Positions 1 to 5,261 of a stretch of DNA of 5,379 bases are shown piece by piece. The translations under genes and the position numbers were made by a program. Source of the DNA: JBBRNH01 sp038247465 (GTDB lineage: Bacteria; Bacteroidota; Bacteroidia; Cytophagales; Spirosomataceae); NCBI GenBank assembly GCA_038247465.1, contig JBBRUV010000334.1, forward strand, positions 1 to 5,379, written 5' to 3'. The notes beneath the pieces were generated by a model, which searched no databases, had not been told where the DNA came from, and saw only the letters and a program-made list of their open reading frames with translations. Within the stretch, counting starts at the first letter, position 1; each line of letters starts with the position of its first letter.

Positions 1-443
1 ACTACTTTAGATTTAGTAATTGCTAAAATATAGATTAAGTTTTTACCAAATACCTTTGAATACTCTGTAATATAGGTAGTGTCATTACTCTGCTTTTTAA
101 AAAAATAAGAAAGAGTATCGCTCTGCAATAATATTGAATTAGTCGTAGATCCCAATATTTTAAACTTGATTAGTTCTTCGATTGACGTATTGTAGGGAAT
201 ACCCAGATAGATCATATAATCCTTATTTTTAATACTTTTAAAGAGAGGAATTTGCAAATTGGTACTTTTGAAATATGAAAGATAATTTTGTGTTATTTTA
301 GGCTTTATATCAACAATGCTTTCGCCTTCGATCAGTTTGAATGAAATATTATTAAATATAGAGACTTGTTTATCTTTTTTACTGGAAGTGCAAGTTAAAA
401 AAGACATTATTATTAACAGTGACAACAGATTTTTTACTTTCAT
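1..443 (-). CDS. AT-rich putative lipoprotein, 3' end outside window
   Basis: An open frame starts at the ATG at 443-441 and runs without a stop to the window edge: 147 complete codons, C-terminus missing. The N-terminus (MKVKNLLSLLIIMSFLTCTS) is a lipoprotein-type signal peptide: Lys2 and Lys4, a hydrophobic stretch, then Cys18 in a loose lipobox (Phe-Leu-Thr-Cys), followed by a Ser/Lys-rich tether (SSKKDK). I infer a membrane-anchored lipoprotein, probably in the outer membrane. The rest is rich in Lys, Asn, Ile and Tyr, alternating polar and hydrophobic, with no family I recognise. The start is supported by the signal peptide and by its position just after the upstream gene's terminator. 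No Shine-Dalgarno sequence is visible, as is usual in Bacteroidota. GC is only about a quarter to a third by eye, well below ppk2 (about half), so it may be acquired accessory DNA. Confidence 0.72.
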   Translation of the reverse strand, partial: MKVKNLLSLLIIMSFLTCTSSKKDKQVSIFNNISFKLIEGESIVDIKPKITQNYLSYFKSTNLQIPLFKSIKNKDYMIYLGIPYNTSIEELIKFKILGSTTNSILLQSDTLSYFFKKQSNDTTYITEYSKVFGKNLIYILAITKSKV

Positions 444-454
444 AATATTAATCA

Positions 455-483
455 AAAGAAGGGGATTTTCAAACCCCTTCTTT
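455..483 (-). terminator. Rho-independent terminator after the TRL-like gene
   Basis: A perfect 10-bp stem (AAAGAAGGGG at 455-464 with CCCCTTCTTT at 474-483) encloses a 9-base loop. Read on the minus strand it begins 11 bases after the TRL-like stop codon, and its 3' arm ends in a T-rich run (TTCTTTTGATT). It lies 12 bases upstream of the next minus-strand start at 443, so it separates the two lipoprotein genes. Confidence 0.8.
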
Positions 484-494
484 CAAATGTGTAT

Positions 495-779
495 TTACTC
501 CCCTGTTACAATTGTTTCGTAAGTAACAATTAAGCTAAGGATACTTGTGTACTTAATGTCGACTGTTGAAATCCTTGTGATTCCACCACTTTTTGCCGCT
601 GTTCTAATGCTCGCATCTTGGTCGAAAAAGAGAACACCTAAGTAACCTGTTGCTTTTGCTGTTCCAACTTTGGACCCAACGGGATTACTGGTAGCATTGA
701 CAGGTAATGTCAAAGCGCAACTTGACATTACCGCTATCACTGCAAGCATTGCAGTGATTATTTTTATTTGTTTTAACAT
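495..779 (-). CDS. TRL-like family small lipoprotein
   Basis: 94 residues. The N-terminus (MLKQIKIITAMLAVIAVMSSC) is a lipoprotein signal peptide with the acceptor at Cys21. The mature part matches the TRL-like family pattern as I remember it: an N-terminal stretch with ATSNPVGSKVG (about residues 29-39), a central Gly-rich turn with a DASI motif and AAKSGGITRIS (61-71), then VD and a closing segment ending YETIVTGE. Family members are small exported proteins of about this length in Proteobacteria and Bacteroidota; their biochemical role is not established, so none is assigned. The Met at 779 is chosen because it gives a complete signal peptide. The gene stands alone: a terminator follows, and a 247-base gap with a possible promoter near 1000 precedes it. 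Confidence 0.85.
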   Translation of the reverse strand: MLKQIKIITAMLAVIAVMSSCALTLPVNATSNPVGSKVGTAKATGYLGVLFFDQDASIRTAAKSGGITRISTVDIKYTSILSLIVTYETIVTGE

Positions 780-998
780 ATTATTTGAAGTAAGAATCTT
801 CCTACTCTTATGGCTTTTCGGTATCGCCCCGTTTTTTTAAGCGGTCTCTGGTCTCCACTTTTATCTTTTTTCAGTCGTGAAAGTTCGTAAAGAGTTGTTA
901 AGCCAATTTGTCGTTACTTGTGTCTGTCAGCAATTTTTTTCTTAAACTTGCCCACAACTTTTTGGGGCCTTGTGAAGGTTGGTGGTTTGGAGAACGTC

Positions 999-1010
999 GT
1001 AAAAGTACAA
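999..1010 (-). promoter_or_regulatory. Possible Bacteroidota-type -10 region for the TRL-like gene
   Basis: On the minus strand this reads TTGTACTTTTAC. It contains TACTTTTA, close to the Bacteroidota -10 consensus TAnnTTTG. A TTTA lies 20 bases upstream as a weak -35 candidate. The same 12-mer with one change lies 32 bases upstream of the barrel gene (2030-2041). If used, transcription would leave a leader of about 200 bases before 779. Nothing else was recognised in the 780-1026 gap: no ORF, tRNA or clear riboswitch. Confidence 0.3.
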
Positions 1011-1026
1011 ACGTTTCATAGAATTC

Positions 1027-1374
1027 CTAAAGCTCAATTAGTTCTGTTTGCCCCACTTGTACCACCCCTAACTGAATGAGCTCCATGTCGGCAGTAGCAC
1101 TGGTCAGAGAGAAAGCGAGTTGAGTGGCTTGTCTGCTGAATGATGCATTCTGGTAACGCATCACAGCGTTTCGGATTGGGTCATAAATACGGGCCTCACG
1201 GGGGAAGGTGAAGTGAGTGATATTGCCATTTTGCCGGCAAAACACTTCGCCCCGAATGGTAACTGATTTGCCCTGTTACACCTGGCGCGTAGAAGTCGAG
1301 GCCGAAAGCCGGTCGCTAGATAGGGGGGCAGTAAGAAAGAAACAACTGACGAGCAAAAGCAATGCAGTTTTCAT
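1027..1374 (-). pseudogene. Small secreted protein gene broken by an in-frame TAA
   Basis: Reading the minus strand from the ATG at 1374-1372 gives 32 codons starting MKTALLLLVSCFFLTAPLSS, a convincing signal peptide (Lys2, then a hydrophobic core to about residue 16). A TAA at 1278-1276 follows. The same frame then stays open for another 82 codons to the TAG at 1029-1027, beginning QGKSVTIRGEVFCRQNGN. Signal peptide and downstream domain are in one frame, so a single nonsense change explains the break; no frameshift is needed. A start at the GTG at 1245 would give 72 residues without any export signal. The product family is not recognised; the alternating beta-like pattern (VTIRGEVF, then VVQVGQTELIEL at the end) suggests a small beta-rich domain. 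LVSC at residues 8-11 resembles a lipobox but lies very close to the start. A recent mutation or a sequencing error would look the same. Confidence 0.7.
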
Positions 1375-1403
1375 CGGATTTGCATTAAGCAAGGGCCAAA
1401 ATC

Positions 1404-1438
1404 AAACAATCCCGGCCACTTCGTAACCGGGATTGTTT
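1404..1438 (-). terminator. Strong hairpin terminator after the barrel gene
   Basis: A perfect 12-bp stem (AAACAATCCCGG at 1404-1415 with CCGGGATTGTTT at 1427-1438) has an 11-base loop. On the minus strand the 3' arm ends in TTGTTT and is followed by GATTTTGG, a moderate T-rich tail. It lies 23 bases after the stop of the 1998-1462 gene and 29 bases before the start of the broken gene at 1374, which therefore has little room for its own promoter. Confidence 0.8.
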
Positions 1439-1461
1439 CACCGACAAGGCGATAGCTTTTC

Positions 1462-1998
1462 TTAAAACTTAAAGGCAATGCCACCTTGAAGCCAAGAACC
1501 ACCCGTTCCGATTTCGGCCCAGCCAGCAGTTTTTTCACTGAAATAATAGCGAACGCCGGGCCGAATCAAGATTTGAGGTCTAACCCGTGTACGATAGTTA
1601 AATTCATTTGTGAAGACGTTGTAAGCATCCGCATAGCCATTATCAATGCTCACGCCAACCCCGCCAGCCACGTAAAAGTCGAACTTCTCGTCTTTCATAT
1701 TCAACACTTCGCCGAGGTGATAGGCCCCCCGTACACCGAGATTGAGTTTGTTATAGCCAAAGTTCACGCCGACAGCTGCGCCGATTAACCCAGTGCTGAT
1801 GCGTTCATAGCCAAAGTATGCGCCGATGCCAATGTTCTTCTGCATCCCAAACTCAACCGACGCATTAGCACCAAGCGCAAAGAGACCTATGCCCAAATTG
1901 ATTGCTTTGTCTCCTTTGTCAAAAACTGCTTGTGCAAGTACACAATGGTTAGCTCCCAAAATTAAGCTGAGAGCAGCCAGTAGGAATATTTTTTTCAT
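1462..1998 (-). CDS. Small outer-membrane beta-barrel protein
   Basis: 178 residues. Residues 1-22 form a Sec signal peptide (MKKIF, hydrophobic core, VLA before the predicted cleavage at Ala22). The mature chain is a series of short amphipathic strands rich in Gly, Tyr, Phe and Asn with alternating hydrophobic residues, for example INLGIGLFALGANASVEFG (about 33-51) and IGIGAYFGYERI, and it ends in Phe (GGIAFKF). A terminal aromatic residue is the usual signal for outer-membrane barrel assembly by the BAM machinery. About eight strands fit the length, as in OmpA-like or OmpW-like small barrels of Bacteroidota. Ligand and role cannot be read from the sequence. The start is fixed by the signal peptide; no Shine-Dalgarno sequence is visible. 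It has its own terminator and a candidate promoter 32 bases upstream, so it is probably monocistronic. Confidence 0.82.
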   Translation of the reverse strand: MKKIFLLAALSLILGANHCVLAQAVFDKGDKAINLGIGLFALGANASVEFGMQKNIGIGAYFGYERISTGLIGAAVGVNFGYNKLNLGVRGAYHLGEVLNMKDEKFDFYVAGGVGVSIDNGYADAYNVFTNEFNYRTRVRPQILIRPGVRYYFSEKTAGWAEIGTGGSWLQGGIAFKF

Positions 1999-2029
1999 GG
2001 TCCAAATGATAAGATGTAATTAGGTAAAT

Positions 2030-2041
2030 GTGAAAGTACAA
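2030..2041 (-). promoter_or_regulatory. Possible -10 region of the barrel gene
   Basis: The minus strand reads TTGTACTTTCAC, ending 32 bases before the start codon at 1998. It matches TAnnTT of the Bacteroidota -10 element and differs by one base from the motif at 999-1010. TTTG sequences lie upstream on the same strand, the nearer ones at shorter spacing than the usual 19-20 bases, so the -35 part is uncertain. Confidence 0.35.
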
Positions 2042-2111
2042 TGCAAAGAAAGCAAATGCTTTGTCATGTGTGCAAGCAAGCCACTAAGTTTTGAGTTATC
2101 GGTATGCACAC

Positions 2112-2138
2112 AAAAAAACGGCCCAATTGAGCCGTTTT
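2112..2138 (-). terminator. Terminator of msrA
   Basis: An 8-bp stem (AAAACGGC at 2115-2122 with GCCGTTTT at 2131-2138) has an 8-base loop. On the minus strand the 3' arm runs into a tract of seven T (2118-2112). It begins 27 bases after the msrA stop codon. It is the clearest intrinsic terminator in the window. Confidence 0.88.
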
Positions 2139-2165
2139 ACAATAGATGCTAATCCAATGATCCAA

Positions 2166-2894
2166 TCAATGCGCCATGTCAGCCTTCAATTTGTCCTTAA
2201 ACACCTTCTTAAACTTCTCCAGCTTCGGGGCAATCACAAACGCGCAGTAGCCCTGCTCGGGGTTCTGCGCGAAGTAATTCTGGTGATACGCTTCGGCTTC
2301 GTAGAACGTGGTGGCCGGGCTGATTTCGGTAATAATCGGCTTGTCGTATGCTTTCACGTTGTTGAGTTCTGTCTTGGCGCGTTGGGCCAGGTCGCGCTGC
2401 TCGTCGGTGTGGTAAAAAACCACCGAGCGGTATTGCGTACCCACGTCGGCTCCCTGCCGGTTCAGGGTGGTGGGGTCGTGGCTACGGAAAAAGGCTTCGA
2501 GCAGTTCGGCGTAGGTGACTTTGGTGGGATCATAAGTCACCTCAACACATTCGGCATGGCCGGTGGTGCCGGTGCAAACGGCTTTGTAAGACGGATTGGT
2601 AACCTCTCCCCCTTCGTAGCCCGACACGGCAGCAATTACGCCGTCGAGCGATTCATACATAGCTTCGGTACACCAAAAACACCCGGTGCCAAAAGTTGCT
2701 TTTTGCAGTCCCGTTGCCGTTGTGGGTGTGGTCATTATTGGTTCGTTGATGGTTGTCATGCTGCTAACTTTGGCTAATTGGTTCGATAATTCGGTGGCCC
2801 GCCCGTTGGTTTGGGTGCAGTTGGTAAAACCCACCGCCGAGAGCAGGGCCGTTGCGCCCGTTATGAATTGTTTCCAGAAAGTGCCGGTAATCAT
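2166..2894 (-). CDS. msrA: Peptide-methionine (S)-S-oxide reductase MsrA, predicted lipoprotein or exported form
   Basis: 242 residues. MsrA reduces methionine-S-sulfoxide in oxidised proteins back to methionine, with a cysteine nucleophile later regenerated by disulfide exchange, usually with thioredoxin. The hallmark GCFWCTEA lies at residues 71-78 with catalytic Cys72 and Glu77. Other family motifs follow: VSGYEGG (90-96), GHAECVEVTYDP (112-123), SHDPTT (138-143), GTQYRSVVFYH (152-162) and AYHQNYF (202-208). Cys217 in QGYC is the likely resolving cysteine. The core is complete. Unlike plain cytosolic MsrA, about 62 residues precede it: an N-terminal hydrophobic stretch (ITGATALLSAVGF) ending in Cys26 (FTNC), then a Thr/Ser-rich linker. 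This suggests export and perhaps lipid anchoring, so repair of periplasmic or surface proteins. The lipobox is imperfect (Asn before Cys), and a later start at Met46 or Met54 would give a cytosolic enzyme. It is divergent from ppk2. Confidence 0.95.
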   Translation of the reverse strand: MITGTFWKQFITGATALLSAVGFTNCTQTNGRATELSNQLAKVSSMTTINEPIMTTPTTATGLQKATFGTGCFWCTEAMYESLDGVIAAVSGYEGGEVTNPSYKAVCTGTTGHAECVEVTYDPTKVTYAELLEAFFRSHDPTTLNRQGADVGTQYRSVVFYHTDEQRDLAQRAKTELNNVKAYDKPIITEISPATTFYEAEAYHQNYFAQNPEQGYCAFVIAPKLEKFKKVFKDKLKADMAH

Positions 2895-2927
2895 TTGCGT
2901 GAATTTTTGCGTTACTGTTCAATCATA

Positions 2928-2960
2928 TTAACGAAACCGGGTGCGCTATGGTTTCGATAA
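2928..2960. promoter_or_regulatory. Inverted repeat in the msrA-ppk2 divergent control region
   Basis: TTAACGAAACC (2928-2938) and GGTTTCGATAA (2950-2960) are complementary in 10 of 11 positions, around an 11-base spacer. It sits in the 81-base gap between the two divergent starts, 15 bases before the ppk2 ATG and 33 bases before the msrA ATG. It could be an operator for a dimeric regulator or a 5'-UTR hairpin of ppk2. There is no T tract, so a terminator is unlikely. No clear TTTG/TAnnTTTG promoter pair was found here. Confidence 0.4.
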
Positions 2961-2975
2961 GCAACCCAAACTAAG

Positions 2976-3854
2976 ATGACTAAACTACTCGATGCGCTCC
3001 GGTTCAATGGTTCCCGAAAATTCACCATCAGCCAGGCCGAGACTAAACTTGACGACATCTATACTGATGATACCGACTATGAAACCCAACTCCGGCAGAA
3101 CGCCACCGAAATAGAAAAGTGGCAAACGCGGCTATACAGCCACAATCGGTACGGGATTTTAGCCGTTTTTCAGGCGATGGACGCGGCTGGTAAAGACGGT
3201 ACGATTCAAAACGTTTTTCAGGGAACAAACCCGTTGGGGCTTAAGGTGAACTCATTTAAGCGACCAAACGCCACCGAACTCGAACACGATTTTCTCTGGC
3301 GCACCTACCGCGAACTCCCCGAACGGGGTAATATCACAGTGTTTAATAGGTCCTACTACGAAGAGGTGTTGGTTGTAAAAGTGCATCCCGACATCCTGCT
3401 CAATAGCCAACGCCTGCCCACCGACCGCACCGATGACCTGAAAAAAGTCTGGAAACACCGCTACGAAGCCATCTGCAACATGGAAAAACACCTATATCAC
3501 GAAGGTTTTATGACGGTAAAGTTTTTCCTGCACGTCTCAAAAGAAGAACAGGCAAAGCGGCTGATTGACCGAATTAAAGACCCGGCCAAAAACTGGAAAT
3601 TTGATAATCAGGATGTGATCGAACGTGATTTCTGGGGCCAACACATGACTGCTTTTGAGGAAGCTATCAACGAAACTGCCACCGAGAAAGCTCCCTGGTA
3701 CGTGATTCCTGCCGATGACAAAAAGAATATGCGGTTATTAGTGGGGCAGGTACTGATTGCCGAGTTAAAGAAGTTGCCCGTGGCCGAACCGGAGCAAAAC
3801 GAAGCCCGCTTTGCCGAGTTGCAAAAACTAATTACAGTAATTGAGGGGCAATAA
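2976..3854 (+). CDS. ppk2: PPK2-family polyphosphate:nucleotide phosphotransferase
   Basis: 292 residues, the usual length for single-domain PPK2. These cytosolic P-loop kinases move phosphate between inorganic polyphosphate and nucleotides; depending on subclass they phosphorylate AMP and/or ADP (or GDP) using polyP. Visible motifs in order: Walker A MDAAGKDG (68-75, Lys73) preceded by GILAVFQA; GTNPLGLKVNSFKRP (83-97), the base and polyP region; ELEHDFLWR (101-109); Walker B-like FNRSYYEEVLVVKVHP (123-138); the Arg/Lys-rich lid KRLIDRIKDPAKNWKF (194-209) with Arg195 and Arg199; and APWYVIPADDKK (239-250). FNRS instead of FDRS resembles the PPK2-related group usually put in class III, but substrate class cannot be fixed by eye. 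The ATG at 2976 gives the standard N-terminus; no Shine-Dalgarno sequence is visible. It is divergent from msrA and convergent with the toxin gene 8 bases downstream. Confidence 0.93.
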   Translation: MTKLLDALRFNGSRKFTISQAETKLDDIYTDDTDYETQLRQNATEIEKWQTRLYSHNRYGILAVFQAMDAAGKDGTIQNVFQGTNPLGLKVNSFKRPNATELEHDFLWRTYRELPERGNITVFNRSYYEEVLVVKVHPDILLNSQRLPTDRTDDLKKVWKHRYEAICNMEKHLYHEGFMTVKFFLHVSKEEQAKRLIDRIKDPAKNWKFDNQDVIERDFWGQHMTAFEEAINETATEKAPWYVIPADDKKNMRLLVGQVLIAELKKLPVAEPEQNEARFAELQKLITVIEGQ

Positions 3855-3856
3855 CG

Positions 3857-3880
3857 AACGGGCTAAATCAGGCCGTTTTC
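3857..3880 (+). terminator. Weak possible terminator of ppk2
   Basis: A short 5-bp stem (AACGG at 3857-3861 with CCGTT at 3873-3877) with an 11-base loop is followed by TTTC just after the ppk2 stop. It overlaps the 3' end of the convergent toxin gene. The stem is short and the T run poor, so this is only a candidate. Confidence 0.28.
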
Positions 3881-4195
3881 TTCGAGGAGTTGCAGAAGCA
3901 GCGCGTCGCTGATATCGGCTCGGTCTGATTTATCGTAAATGGAAAGTAGCGTTACGACTTCACTAACGGCAATAACGCAGCTAATAACCCGCGCCCCACC
4001 TGATTTACCGCGATTCTTGCTCTTAATTGCCAGCCTGATTTTGTAACAGTTCTTGCCAAGCGATTCGCCTTGCGTTGGGTCTTCGGCAAGCGAATCGCCT
4101 AAATCCTTGATTTCCTGTTTGAGAGACACGTATTTTTTCGACAATACTTTCAATTCTTTGTCGAAGTGGGCAAGCGTTCCAACCTTATAACTCAT
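3863..4195 (-). CDS. RelE/ParE-family toxin of a type II toxin-antitoxin pair
   Basis: 110 residues, normal for the family. The order of elements fits a RelE-like fold: an N-terminal strand and helices (FDKELKVLSKKYVSLKQEI, 11-29), the segment LGKNCYKIRLAIKSK (46-60) with GKSGGARVIS (63-72) forming the sheet and turn, and a last strand LLSIYDKSD (83-91) with Tyr87 where RelE-type mRNases keep a key aromatic residue. Basic residues Lys52, Arg54, Lys58 and Arg69 could line an RNA-binding groove. Known relatives cleave mRNA at the ribosome; that activity is inferred here. The start overlaps the antitoxin end by 11 bases, indicating translational coupling with antitoxin first. The gene converges on ppk2 with only 8 bases between the stops. 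No truncation or missing block is seen. Confidence 0.85.
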   Translation of the reverse strand: MSYKVGTLAHFDKELKVLSKKYVSLKQEIKDLGDSLAEDPTQGESLGKNCYKIRLAIKSKNRGKSGGARVISCVIAVSEVVTLLSIYDKSDRADISDALLLQLLEENGLI

Positions 4196-4475
4196 TGAGC
4201 AGGTCGGCTAAAGGTCTCATCTCCATCTTACCTTGCTGCATTAATTTCAACTCCTCAAAGCCCTGTTTGATATTTTTCCAGGTCTTGCGTTGGGCGGGCG
4301 TAAGTTGCTCCTCGGCTAACGTCAGGGTTGATTGGTCTGGGTCAGAAATGGGCTTTTCTGTTTCTTTGGCTAAGAGTTTTGCCAACTTTTTTTTGTCACG
4401 AACGGGCAGTTGTCGGGCTAAATCGGCTACTTGTCGGTAGGTCAATTGGGTCTGAAATTGTACGATGGCTGCCAT
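4185..4475 (-). CDS. Antitoxin partner of the RelE-type toxin
   Basis: 96 residues from the ATG at 4475. It lies directly upstream of the toxin gene and overlaps it by 11 bases, the standard antitoxin-toxin order. The N-terminal part (LTYRQVADLARQLPVRDKKKLAKLL, about 11-35, shown here only as a region) reads as two helices that could dimerise or bind DNA. The C-terminal half (about 50-96) is charged and helical, with KTWKNIKQGFEELKLMQQGK (64-83), suited to wrapping the toxin. Similar short proteins precede RelE/HigB toxins in Bacteroidota, but I do not recognise a named DNA-binding fold, so the call rests mainly on position. An upstream in-frame Met at 4523 would add 16 residues (MLLSLSAFNSRNNPIA) that read like non-coding or foreign sequence, so 4475 is preferred. 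The promoter should lie beyond 4476, exactly where the sequence changes character. Confidence 0.75.
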   Translation of the reverse strand: MAAIVQFQTQLTYRQVADLARQLPVRDKKKLAKLLAKETEKPISDPDQSTLTLAEEQLTPAQRKTWKNIKQGFEELKLMQQGKMEMRPLADLLNEL

Positions 4476-4881
4476 AGCTATTGGGTTATTTCTGGAATTG
4501 AACGCGCTCAAAGATAATAACAAGAAGACTGAACGTGACCTGGCAGACGTGATCTACGAACTCCTGGAGCCGAGACTGGCGAAGGGGACGGTGACCAAAG
4601 GCTTCCCTTATCTCGGGGAGAGCGGAAGGCGCTATAGGTTCGACCTTGCTGTTCAGAGCAAGGACCATTTGACGCTAATCGAGACTGTCACACCCCATGC
4701 CATTTCAGTGAACTCAAAATATGTTGCACTGGCGGACGTGCCTTCCGAGGCTGCGGTGAGGAAGATTGTCGCGCACAATAACGACCTATCTCAGGAAGAT
4801 ATCCTGCTGCTCCAAAACGTTGCCACCGTTGCTGGACCAAATGGCGTGATGGATCTGGTCGCAGGTAGAGCAAGGCATTGA
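4465..4881 (+). CDS. Probably 5'-truncated ORF, C-terminal DUF1828/DUF1829-like part
   Basis: The frame reads 138 codons from an ATG at 4465, but that ATG lies inside the antitoxin gene and exists because ATGGCTGCCAT is self-complementary; both strands therefore begin Met-Ala-Ala-Ile. No ribosome-binding site precedes it. Protein-like sequence starts around LNALKDNN (about residue 13). The segment GFPYLGESGRRYRFDLAV (46-63) followed by a strand LTLIETVTPHAISVNSKYVA (69-88) resembles the C-terminal half of DUF1828/DUF1829 proteins (a Gly-x-Ser-Gly...Tyr-x-Phe-Asp-Phe pattern, then a hydrophobic strand and polar helix). If so, the N-terminal domain of roughly 100 residues is absent. Those proteins often occur near mobile or phage-related genes; their function is not known to me. 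Codon use and motif style differ from the genes to the left. The family call is tentative; reality as a coding remnant is more secure. Confidence 0.45.
   Translation: MAAIAIGLFLELNALKDNNKKTERDLADVIYELLEPRLAKGTVTKGFPYLGESGRRYRFDLAVQSKDHLTLIETVTPHAISVNSKYVALADVPSEAAVRKIVAHNNDLSQEDILLLQNVATVAGPNGVMDLVAGRARH
4476..4501. other. Candidate junction between two sequence types
   Basis: To the left lies an intact toxin-antitoxin operon of Bacteroidota type up to its start codon at 4475-4473. To the right, a plus-strand coding remnant begins without its N-terminus. The space an antitoxin promoter should occupy is already foreign-looking. ATAGCTAT (4474-4481) is a perfect 8-base palindrome at the edge. 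The exact break cannot be placed more closely than about 4476-4501, and whether it is natural or an assembly join is open. Confidence 0.4.
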
Positions 4882-5261
4882 GAAGCGGCGATTCAACCGC
4901 AGATCCCGTGTCCTACGCATCAACGCCGCTCGGGCCTCGCTGTGAGTAGTCTACAGCGAACGTCCGCTCCGTCCCGCTTAGTTGATGTTTCTCGTCCACG
5001 GCGTAACCAGATATGCGGCAAACCGGTTGCGGTTTCGTACCGGCGAAGCGCTTATCAAGACTTGTCCAAAAGCTTGGCAGGCATTTCTCTACATCACAAG
5101 GAGGTCATGGCCATGATTACGACGAAGCAATTAGGTTGATTCGGTTCCCGTTCTTTGCCATCGGTTTGCCGCTATTCCGTGCGACACGACGCCGACGTTG
5201 CGAGCTTGAAAATCGGCTAACAAGCTGAAATCACGGAGCTAATCAGGACGCAGGGGTGACC
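4882..5261. other. 380-base stretch with no convincing gene
   Basis: Frames here give only short, Arg/Ser-rich translations without family features. Two small structures are visible: complementary arms AGCGGCG (4884-4890) and CGCCGCT (4924-4930), 33 bases apart and without a T tract, and the ribosome-binding site with short ORF near 5098-5139. The stretch looks like the degenerate tail of a mobile element or an intergenic region before the tRNA fragment. Confidence 0.5.
5098..5139 (+). promoter_or_regulatory. Strong Shine-Dalgarno followed by an 8-codon ORF
   Basis: AAGGAGGT (5098-5105) is a near-perfect match to the 16S rRNA 3' end. The ATG at 5113, eight bases after AGGAGG, starts MITTKQLG and stops at TGA (5137-5139). 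An earlier in-frame ATG at 5107 is too close to the site to be used well. It could be a leader peptide or the 5' stub of a gene lost downstream. Such a site is untypical of Bacteroidota and unlike the genes to the left. Confidence 0.35.

Noticed and set aside
2091..2777. 228-codon plus-strand ORF opposite msrA
   Set aside because: It is the complementary frame of the well-supported msrA gene; its translation has no family features.
4884..4930. Complementary arms AGCGGCG and CGCCGCT after the truncated ORF as a terminator
   Set aside because: The 33-base loop and absence of a T tract make an intrinsic terminator unlikely.
5098..5130. ATGATTACG after a ribosome-binding site resembles the start of lacZ alpha in cloning vectors
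   Set aside because: Only about 15 bases are similar. The upstream ribosome-binding site and the downstream bases differ from lacZ, so vector contamination is not supported.
4942..5228. Two overlapping plus-strand ORFs of 65 and 71 codons
   Set aside because: Arg/Ser-rich translations without domain features, overlapping in different frames; no ribosome-binding site before either start.
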